DNA of 23,253 nucleotides from JAWUXM01 sp034111325 (lineage in GTDB: Bacteria; Pseudomonadota; Alphaproteobacteria; Rickettsiales; JABIRX01), in NCBI GenBank assembly GCA_034111325.1, contig JAWUXM010000010.1, positions 1 through 23,253 on the forward strand, in the 5' to 3' direction. Position 1 is the first letter of the stretch. Each line of letters begins with the position of its first letter. Made by a program: the position numbers and the translations under genes. Below, in pieces: positions 17,401 through 23,253 of the stretch. Below the pieces are notes generated by a model. It did not search any database. It saw nothing but the letters and a program-made list of their open reading frames with translations, and was not told the origin of the DNA.

Positions 17401-18192
17401 CTACTGCTGAATTACAAAGGAAAGGGTACAAGCAATTGCTGTCCCATTTAACAAATATGCTGCTGCATTATTAGTAGTGCATGCAGTTGCAACGGTAGTT
17501 ACTGCCGCATGAGTACCTCCAAGCGCACCAATTATTGACCCAGTAGAAGGAATCCCATCATCCATTTTTGAATCAACCGTTCTTGCATCAGTAGGTGTTA
17601 AGATGCTGCCAAAATTTGCACCAGCTGTAAAGAAGCCACCAAGAACAAGATAGTTTTTCTCACCAGCCGTGGAATCCGCACCTAAAGCATCAAAATAATG
17701 TATGTAATATCCCCCTGGAGTGAATTTTGAAGCGGGAACATTAGTACCAATATTGGCCTCAAGCGTAGTGGTTGCACAAGTAGTCGTACCAGTAGTTACA
17801 CCAGTACCACAATAATTTCCACTTATTGTTTCTGCCAAAGCAAGGTGCTGCCAAGAGGTTAGAGATTCAACCTCTGTTGTACCTGTAGGAATTTCGTATG
17901 TCATCTGTCCGTTACCATTGCCGCCAGCCTGAGATGCTGTAGCCCAATAATCTTGAGCATTAGTCATATCCCCCGGTAGCGCATCATACGCATCTTGAAA
18001 GACATTAATAGCCGTTCTGAATTCATTAACTTCTCGAGAAACAGCACGCAGTTGCGCAGCTTTAACTAAGCGATTACCAACTGTGACACCAGAGATTAAC
18101 AGCCCGATAATTACTAGAACGATTGAAAGCTCAACTAATGAGAAGGCCTTTAATGATAAGGTATTTCGTGAATTGGTATGTATTTTTGACAT
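17401..18192 (-). CDS. Type IV prepilin-like protein
   Basis: The N-terminus carries a type III (prepilin) signal: a basic leader, then KAFSLVELSIVLVIIG. Cleavage is predicted between A16 and F17, with the conserved Glu at +5 (E21). Ala instead of Gly at -1 is uncommon. After the hydrophobic helix comes a soluble domain of about 220 residues, with ALPGDMTNAQDYW near 71-83 and two pairs of cysteines (128/139 and 238/255). The second pair could close a C-terminal loop resembling the D-region of type IV pilins, and it encloses an N-G-T sequon at 249-251. No pilus assembly genes are in the window, so it may be a minor pilin or a type II secretion pseudopilin. It sits between ugd and the mutase in a glycan-precursor cluster. 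Confidence 0.82.
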   Translation of the reverse strand: MSKIHTNSRNTLSLKAFSLVELSIVLVIIGLLISGVTVGNRLVKAAQLRAVSREVNEFRTAINVFQDAYDALPGDMTNAQDYWATASQAGGNGNGQMTYEIPTGTTEVESLTSWQHLALAETISGNYCGTGVTTGTTTCATTTLEANIGTNVPASKFTPGGYYIHYFDALGADSTAGEKNYLVLGGFFTAGANFGSILTPTDARTVDSKMDDGIPSTGSIIGALGGTHAAVTTVATACTTNNAAAYLLNGTAIACTLSFVIQQ

Positions 18193-18252
18193 GCTTTAGA
18201 CCTGCTTTTATTTAAAATGATTTTCTTGAAACTTCATAGCCAACCTATAAAC

Positions 18253-18274
18253 AAAAAACTTATATTCAATATAA
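18253..18274 (-). terminator. Weak terminator-like hairpin after ugd
   Basis: Read on the minus strand, TTATATT and AATATAA (18274 to 18260) form a 7-bp inverted repeat with a 1-base centre, followed within two bases by TTTTTT. It starts 5 bases after the ugd stop codon. The stem is entirely A/T, so termination would be inefficient, and read-through into the pilin-like gene is plausible. Confidence 0.3.
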
Positions 18275-18278
18275 ATTT

Positions 18279-19604
18279 TTATTTTCCTCTACCTATAGAT
18301 GCATATTTTATCTGCTCTTTCCTTACAGCAGCTGAATCTAAAATATTACGGCAATCAAAAATAACATCCCCTGCCATAAGAGCCTTAACTTTAATTAGAT
18401 CAATTTGCTTAAATTCTGACCATTCAGTCATAATACATATAATATCAGCATCTTTGCTTGCAATATATAAGTCATCCGCCCATTTTATATTACCTATGTC
18501 CTGCAAGGACATTTTAGCATTTCGCATAGCCATAGGGTCGTAAGCCGTGATGTTAGAACCCTGCTTTACTAGGTTTCTAATAATTTTAATTGATTGACTG
18601 TCGCGTACATCATCAGTATTTGCTTTAAAAGCTAAGCCTAAGATTGCAATATTCTTACCTTTAATCTCACCATCTAAAAGATTTTGGATTTTTTGAGCAA
18701 TATTTTTAACTCTCACCTCATTCGAAGTATATATTGCATTAATAATGGGTAAATTTAACCCTTGTTTTGTGGCGGTATTTTGCAGTTCTAAAGTATCTTT
18801 CGGAAAACAAGAACCACCGAACCCTGGCCCAGCCTTAAGGAACTTACTTCCAATACGCTCATCAAAACCCATTACTCTTGTTATATCATCTATATTTGCT
18901 GTATATTTTTCTGCTAAATCAGCCATTTCATTAACAAATGCAACTTTCATCGCAAGAAAAGCATTTGAAGCATATTTTGCTAGTGAGGCACTGGCTATAT
19001 CAGTAAATATAAAACAATCTTCATATTTGCTAAAAAGCCTACCATAGAGGTGTTTACACATTTTTATTGCTTGAGCATTCCCATCAGAACCAATAACCAC
19101 ACGGCTTGGCTTCATGAAATCTGCTACTGCGGTTCCTTGACTAAGAAATTCAGGATTTGCAACCATATAAAATTCCAGCGCAGGATTTTTCTCTTGGATG
19201 AAATCTCTTACTTTTTCATGCGTGCCAACTGGCACTGTTGACTTTAGGATAATCAATATAGGTTTCTCCTGATTAGCATATTGCGCAATATTCTCGGCTG
19301 CAGCAAAAACAAAATCTAAATTTGCTTCACCGCTTTGCTCATTAGTTGGCGTACCAACTGCTATCAATAATGCTTCGCAATCACTAATATCAGATATCTC
19401 ACTACTAAAAAGCAACCTACCCTCTTGTTGGTTTTTAGAACAAATTTCTTGCAGACCTTCTTCAAAAATTGGTATTTTACCAGATTTCAGAGCAGCAATT
19501 TTAGCTTCATCGACATCAATGGAGATTACCTCATTACCTAATTCTGCAAAGCAGCTAGCCGAGACTAGCCCTACATAACCCGCACCTATTACGCCTAATT
19601 TCAT
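18279..19604 (-). CDS. ugd: UDP-glucose 6-dehydrogenase
   Basis: This NAD-dependent cytoplasmic enzyme oxidises UDP-glucose to UDP-glucuronate, a precursor of acidic surface glycans. The Rossmann fold starts at once with GAGYVG at 7-12. GTPTNEQSGEANLDFVF follows near 84. The conserved Lys region lies around KYASNAFLAMKVAFVNE, and the catalytic cysteine motif GFGGSCFPKD has Cys at 266. The 441-aa length is standard. The ATG overlaps the galU stop codon as ATGA (4 bp), so the two are translationally coupled and supply consecutive pathway steps. Ugd also exists under other names (TuaD, RkpK) depending on the polysaccharide made. The final product here is unknown. Confidence 0.96.
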   Translation of the reverse strand: MKLGVIGAGYVGLVSASCFAELGNEVISIDVDEAKIAALKSGKIPIFEEGLQEICSKNQQEGRLLFSSEISDISDCEALLIAVGTPTNEQSGEANLDFVFAAAENIAQYANQEKPILIILKSTVPVGTHEKVRDFIQEKNPALEFYMVANPEFLSQGTAVADFMKPSRVVIGSDGNAQAIKMCKHLYGRLFSKYEDCFIFTDIASASLAKYASNAFLAMKVAFVNEMADLAEKYTANIDDITRVMGFDERIGSKFLKAGPGFGGSCFPKDTLELQNTATKQGLNLPIINAIYTSNEVRVKNIAQKIQNLLDGEIKGKNIAILGLAFKANTDDVRDSQSIKIIRNLVKQGSNITAYDPMAMRNAKMSLQDIGNIKWADDLYIASKDADIICIMTEWSEFKQIDLIKVKALMAGDVIFDCRNILDSAAVRKEQIKYASIGRGK

Positions 19605-20482
19605 TTGCTGTATTTTTTTAAAATTGCTTGAATCCGCCCAGGGTCGTTGCTTTGCTCTAAGCTATAAGCAATATTTGCCTCTAAAAAGCCAAGAGGTGAA
19701 CCACAATCAAACCTTGCGCCTTGATGGTGTGCTGCATAAAAATTATGAGTTTCGAGCATTTTTATCATTGCATCGGTGATTTGAATCTCCCCTCCGCGGC
19801 CTTTTTCTTGAGTTTCTAGAACCTTAAAGATCTCAGGCTGCAAGATATATCGCCCGATTATCGCTAAATTTGATGGTGCTTGATCAATTTCTGGCTTTTC
19901 AACCATATCGATAACTTTCTTTGAGCCATCTGTTGCAAGCGCAACTATACCATATTTACTAACATCTTCTTGCGCAACCTCGCTAACGCCAATCAAATTA
20001 GCCTTTGCATCATCTTTTTCAACATAACTCTCAATCATGTTTTTGAGTAAATTTTGAGGCTTAGTCATTAACATTTCATCGGCCAAAATAACGGCAAAAG
20101 GCTCGTCCCCGATAAAGTTACGTGCGCACCAAACTGCATGCCCCAAACCGAGTGTTTCTTGTTGACGTATAAAGGCTATATTTCCGGCTTCTGGCAACCA
20201 TTCTTTAGTCATCTCTAACTCACGTGATTTAGCCTTATCACTTAAAACCTGCTGTAATTCATAAGCATGGTCGAAATGGTTGGTAATGATGTTTTTATTG
20301 CGTCCAGTGATAAAAATGAACTCTTCAATCCCCGCCTCTCTAGCCTCTTCAAAAGCGTATTGAATCAATGGCTTATTGGCAACAGGCATCATCTCCTTAG
20401 GCATTGATTTTGTTGCTGGTAAAAACCTTGTACCTAACCCGCCAACCGGGAAAATAGCCTTTCTAATTGGTTTTAATGACAT
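19601..20482 (-). CDS. galU: UTP-glucose-1-phosphate uridylyltransferase
   Basis: GalU forms UDP-glucose from UTP and glucose-1-phosphate. The nucleotidyltransferase signature GGLGTRFLPATKSMPKEM lies at 14-31. VEKPEIDQAPSNLAIIGRYIL, GRGGEIQITDAM and the substrate-binding FDCGSPLGFLEANI near 258 are typical of GalU rather than of RmlA or the mannose-specific enzymes. The 293-aa length is normal. It is the first gene of the minus-strand sugar-nucleotide group and overlaps ugd by 4 bases. Upstream lies a 101-bp gap divergent from the GST-like gene, where promoters for both should sit. I could not pick convincing boxes. Confidence 0.96.
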   Translation of the reverse strand: MSLKPIRKAIFPVGGLGTRFLPATKSMPKEMMPVANKPLIQYAFEEAREAGIEEFIFITGRNKNIITNHFDHAYELQQVLSDKAKSRELEMTKEWLPEAGNIAFIRQQETLGLGHAVWCARNFIGDEPFAVILADEMLMTKPQNLLKNMIESYVEKDDAKANLIGVSEVAQEDVSKYGIVALATDGSKKVIDMVEKPEIDQAPSNLAIIGRYILQPEIFKVLETQEKGRGGEIQITDAMIKMLETHNFYAAHHQGARFDCGSPLGFLEANIAYSLEQSNDPGRIQAILKKYSK

Positions 20483-20583
20483 AAAATAACTATTTGATTG
20501 CTCTTGATATATAAAAATTTAACTATAGTTTTAACCCTTAAGTCGTGAGAGATTTACAAGAGAAATAATTAAATTACAAGACA

Positions 20584-21282
20584 ATGGAGAGTTCTTATAT
20601 CGTCAAAACTTTATACAAATTATATCAATTTCCACTTTGTCCATTTTCTAGGAAAGTACGAGTGTTTTTGGCTGAAAAGAAAATACGTGCAGATTTAACT
20701 GTTGAGAATTTCTGGGAACGTCGCAAAAGCTTTCTATCAATTAACCCCGCTGGTCAAGTTCCTGCTTTGGTGATCTATGAAACAGGCCAAGCGCTTGTTG
20801 GAAGTAACGTAATTTGTGAATTTTTGGAGGAAACAAATACTGCACACCGCTTAATGGGTAATTCGCCAGAAAACCGCGCTGAAGTTAGGAGGATTTGCGA
20901 TTGGTTTGACCATAAATTCTTCTCAGAAGTGGGCAAACACGTACTTTACGAGAAAATCATAAAATATTACAAGAATGAAGGCACAGCAAGCCCTGAGGCG
21001 TTACGTGTCGCTAAAAGCAACATCATCTATCATCTTGACTATCTTGAGTTCCTTTTGCGTGATACTACTTGGCTAGTTGGCAATAAGATGACTCTGGCAG
21101 ATTTATGCGCTGCAAGCCATCTTTCAACGCTTGATTATCTTGGTGATGTCCCATGGGAAAAGCATCAAAGTGTCAAAGAATGGTACGCATTAATTAAATC
21201 TCGCCCTAGTTTTGCACCTATTTTAGACGATTACATCTCTGGTTTCACCCCTGCGAGACATTATTCCGACCTCGATTTCTAG
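20584..21282 (+). CDS. Glutathione S-transferase-fold protein, FzlA-like
   Basis: The 232-aa protein has an N-terminal thioredoxin-like domain and a helical C-terminal GST domain. The active-site region is PLCPFSRKVRVFL (C19, S22), followed by NPAGQVPAL and SNVICEFLEE. The all-helical half has TTWLVGNKMTLADLCAASHLS, the usual N-capping/hydrophobic staple region. The CPFSRKVR motif, the FWERRKSF segment near 43 and the ending ARHYSDLDF resemble the alphaproteobacterial FzlA group, GST-fold proteins that bind FtsZ and affect constriction rather than conjugating glutathione. That subfamily call is from memory of the family and is not proven. A generic GST is the alternative. It is monocistronic and divergent from galU. 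Confidence 0.85.
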   Translation: MESSYIVKTLYKLYQFPLCPFSRKVRVFLAEKKIRADLTVENFWERRKSFLSINPAGQVPALVIYETGQALVGSNVICEFLEETNTAHRLMGNSPENRAEVRRICDWFDHKFFSEVGKHVLYEKIIKYYKNEGTASPEALRVAKSNIIYHLDYLEFLLRDTTWLVGNKMTLADLCAASHLSTLDYLGDVPWEKHQSVKEWYALIKSRPSFAPILDDYISGFTPARHYSDLDF

Positions 21283-21323
21283 GCCTCTGGGAGTGCCTCG
21301 AATCAATCTTTTTGCATGCTTTT

Positions 21324-21355
21324 CATAACTTATGAGTTTTAACTCATAAGTTATG
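21324..21355. repeat. Perfect 15-bp inverted repeat after the GST-like gene
   Basis: CATAACTTATGAGTT (21324-21338) and AACTCATAAGTTATG (21341-21355) are exact inverted repeats separated by TT. It lies 42 bases after the GST-like stop codon and about 55 bases before the promoter of the next gene. There is no T-run behind it, so it is either an atypical terminator or an operator-like dyad. Confidence 0.6.
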
Positions 21356-21408
21356 GCAGAGCTGTTTTACAAAAATACCACAATATTGCAATAAAATGCA
21401 TATTTCAT

Positions 21409-21437
21409 TTGCATGAGTGCCTAATTTGTGTTATAAT
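21409..21437 (+). promoter_or_regulatory. Sigma-70-type promoter of the two-TM protein gene
   Basis: TTGCAT (21409-21414), a 17-bp spacer and a perfect TATAAT (21432-21437) precede the ATG at 21464 by 26 bases. Among the intergenic regions I examined, this is the best promoter match. The predicted leader is about 20 bases and has only a weak purine-rich ribosome binding site (AAAAAGAA). Confidence 0.65.
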
Positions 21438-21463
21438 GGTCTTATAATTTATAAAAAGAATTT

Positions 21464-22864
21464 ATGAGAACAACAGAAACAGCAACAAGACCAGGTACAA
21501 ATGAAGGGCTACCACCAAATAGCACGCCAGAGATTATTGCTAGCTCTGTAGATGACAACACGACATCTAGCCTACCCTCAGCACCACCAGTAGAACATCC
21601 TCATAACACAAGCGCACCCTCAGCGCCACCAAGAGAAGGTGGGGAAGGCGACTCTTCTGCAAAATCACAAGAAAGAGAACTCTCAAAACCAGGAAAGCAC
21701 GAAGAAGGAAAGGCAGCAGAGCAATCTTTCATATATTCATTATTAGATGTCAATCACGACGGGAAAATTGACGGTGATGATGTTTTGGAATTCTTAGGCG
21801 TCAAGGGCAGCAATCAAAAATCCATAACTGAATATAAAAAGTACTTAATAGATCTAGAGCAAAAGATTGAAACCTACAAAACTGCCAAAATAAATATTGT
21901 TAAAAAAAGAATTATTTTTGTTGATGAAGCAAAAGCGCACATAAAGAATATAAATGAGCAAAATCTTACTGAAGAACAGAAGGGACGATTACAAGAGCTT
22001 ACCAATACCGTAGGTGAAGTCACAAAGAAGCTTGATATATACAAAGCCCTAAACCTTATAAATGAAAAAGAAGATCGTGAAATCAGCATCCCTGATGCAG
22101 ACATAATAAAAAAATACATCAAAGATAATGACCAAGGCCTCAAAGACATTCTCAAGAAAGCAGGAGTACGCCAAGGCGGAGAAGGTGCCCTTCATCGCAA
22201 CACAAAAATAAAAGACATCACCAGCCCAGATGCAAAAAAACAAATTACCGATAAAAGGAAAAAGTATGGAGCAGTATTAATCACTACTATAGTAGCGATA
22301 ATAGCAATTATCTTGCCGTTAGAGCTTTTAAAATGGAAGCTGCATAAAAACGTCTCAGCCACTACAGACAACGAAACAAATGTTAGTAGCATAGATAACC
22401 CATCTGCAACCCCTCCGCCTCCATCAACAGGAACGCCTACTCCCGATGAGGGCATTGATATTGGCGCTGGTGAAGCTGGTGATTTACGTAATAGCGGCTC
22501 AACAAATGTTGAAACAGTAGAAATACTAAATAATGCAATGATCTTTCTTGTAGTTGGTGTGGCACTTATTGCATTAATCGCAATTATCGCAGTAACCTAT
22601 ATCATACCTGCAAGAAAGAAATATAAAGATCATAAGGAAGTCACCCTGCAAATAGCAGGGTTAAAGAATTGCAATCTAGAGCTTGATACAGAAATAGAAA
22701 GGCTACAAAGCGGCGCTAACGAGCTACCCCCAAAACTTAGAGTGCTTGAAGAGCTAGAAAACATCTCCAAGGCTAAAGACAAAGGAACAGAGAAAGCCCT
22801 AACGCAAAGCACTACGAGACATGAAGATATTGTGTCGACATCAGCAACCTCTCGCTCCGTATGA
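21464..22864 (+). CDS. Unrecognised protein: EF-hand loop, coiled coils, two TM segments
   Basis: I do not recognise the family. The 466-aa protein starts with a disordered Pro/Ser/Thr-rich region (1-85) holding two copies of PSAPP (38-42 and 52-56). A single EF-hand loop DVNHDGKIDGDD follows at 95-106, with D, N, D and D at the calcium positions. Charged helical, probably coiled-coil sequence runs from about 120 to 265. Membrane segment 1 is at about 269-289, then comes a Pro/Thr-rich loop of about 68 residues, membrane segment 2 at about 358-381, and a second coiled coil. Basic residues flank the cytoplasmic side of both segments (DKRKKY, PARKKYKDHK), suggesting both ends inside and the loop outside. 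The loop has three N-X-S/T sequons (N296, N303, N306). There is no signal peptide. It has its own promoter and no operon partner. A secreted effector or an envelope-organising protein is possible. Confidence 0.8.
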   Translation: MRTTETATRPGTNEGLPPNSTPEIIASSVDDNTTSSLPSAPPVEHPHNTSAPSAPPREGGEGDSSAKSQERELSKPGKHEEGKAAEQSFIYSLLDVNHDGKIDGDDVLEFLGVKGSNQKSITEYKKYLIDLEQKIETYKTAKINIVKKRIIFVDEAKAHIKNINEQNLTEEQKGRLQELTNTVGEVTKKLDIYKALNLINEKEDREISIPDADIIKKYIKDNDQGLKDILKKAGVRQGGEGALHRNTKIKDITSPDAKKQITDKRKKYGAVLITTIVAIIAIILPLELLKWKLHKNVSATTDNETNVSSIDNPSATPPPPSTGTPTPDEGIDIGAGEAGDLRNSGSTNVETVEILNNAMIFLVVGVALIALIAIIAVTYIIPARKKYKDHKEVTLQIAGLKNCNLELDTEIERLQSGANELPPKLRVLEELENISKAKDKGTEKALTQSTTRHEDIVSTSATSRSV

Positions 22865-22908
22865 AATCATCTCTAAGCTTAACCTGAGAATGCTATAGAG
22901 AGCATCAT
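22865..22908 (+). other. Short spacer after the two-TM protein gene
   Basis: The 44 bases between the stop codon and the first repeat copy contain a weak 5-bp hairpin (ATGCT with AGCAT near 22890-22905) without a T-run. I see no gene and no convincing terminator. The 389-bp gene-free tail of the window consists of this spacer plus the repeat array. Confidence 0.4.
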
Positions 22909-23253
22909 GTCCGAGAGGATTGATTCAAAAAAACGCTATTCGCATTTTGTCGAACCTAAAGAGGTTCTCATAAACTCTCAACAAAACATCTCCAATATAG
23001 GCTAAAGCCTACAGTAGCAATTGTGTCCAAGAGGATTGATTCAAAAACACTAAGGTGTTTTTTCACCCCTGCGGGGCGGACTCGGCTTTGCCTCGCCGTC
23101 CAAAACGCTATTCGCATTTTGTCGAACCTAAAGAGGTTCTCATAAACTCTCAACAAAACATCTCCAATATAGGCTAAAGCCTACAGTAGCAATTGTGTCC
23201 GAGAGGATTGATTCAAAAACACTAAGGCGTTTTTTCACCCCTACGGGGCGGAC
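22909..23253. repeat. 172-bp direct repeat array, running off the window
   Basis: Three consecutive copies start at 22909 (116 bp), 23025 (172 bp) and 23197 (57 bp, cut by the window end). Each starts GTCC[GA]AGAGGATTGATTC. Copies one and two share CGCTATTCGCATTTTGTCG, GAACCT..AGGTTC and TAGGCT..AGCCTA palindromes almost without change. Copy one lacks a 56-bp GC-rich segment (about 23048-23103) that itself folds (CCCCTGCGGGG and GGAC..GTCC). The period is not a multiple of three, so the array is unlikely to be coding. The few differences between copies suggest recent duplication. Confidence 0.88.

Noticed and set aside
22968..23156. 62-codon minus-strand frame inside the repeat array
   Set aside because: The repeat period is not a multiple of three, so the frame is not kept between copies, and no domain is recognisable.
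22909..23253. Repeat array considered as a CRISPR
   Set aside because: The period is 172 bp with direct abutment of nearly identical units. There are no short repeats with unique spacers and no cas genes in the window.

Overview
This AT-rich window looks like the chromosome of an alphaproteobacterium, most likely a host-associated Rickettsiales- or Holosporales-like lineage. The taxonomic call is inference. It rests on the alphaproteobacterial character of the genes, weak Shine-Dalgarno sequences, long gene-free stretches filled with palindromic repeats, and a coiled-coil/two-membrane-segment protein of unknown family. No rRNA, CRISPR array, transposase or phage gene is visible.

Layout. (1) 1-512: a tRNA-Ala(TGC) on the minus strand, then 427 bases without a gene that carry a large palindromic element, a second hairpin and an orphan perfect ribosome binding site. 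(2) 513-6606, minus: an envelope/ribosome cluster read asmA-like, yfgM-like, bamB, der. The last three reproduce the proteobacterial yfgM-bamB-der order. (3) 6691-8847, plus: uvrD/pcrA helicase, divergent from the cluster. (4) 8848-9400: an unusual tRNA locus. An intact tRNA-Arg(CCG) is preceded 330 bp upstream by a truncated copy of its own promoter region and first 19 bases, and the interval between is packed with hairpins. (5) 9401-13796, plus: a SLC13/DASS-type transporter with two cytoplasmic RCK_C (TrkA_C) domains, then gyrB. (6) 13807-20482, minus: galU, ugd, a type IV prepilin-like protein, a phosphomannomutase/phosphoglucomutase, and an STT3/PglB-type oligosaccharyltransferase. (7) 20584-21282, plus: a glutathione S-transferase-fold protein resembling FzlA. 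(8) 21464-22864, plus: an unrecognised protein with PSAP motifs, one EF-hand loop, coiled coils and two membrane segments. (9) 22909-23253: a 172-bp direct repeat array running off the end.

How the genes work together. The mutase makes glucose-1-phosphate or mannose-1-phosphate, GalU makes UDP-glucose and Ugd makes UDP-glucuronate. These feed surface polysaccharide or a lipid-linked glycan, which an STT3-type enzyme could transfer to asparagines of exported proteins. The pilin-like protein sits inside this cluster and has an N-G-T sequon within a potential C-terminal disulfide loop. The two-TM protein has three sequons in a short inter-membrane loop. A compact surface protein N-glycosylation module is therefore the most interesting hypothesis here. 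The other strong signal is the duplicated tRNA-Arg promoter, which could drive a chimeric tRNA-fragment small RNA.
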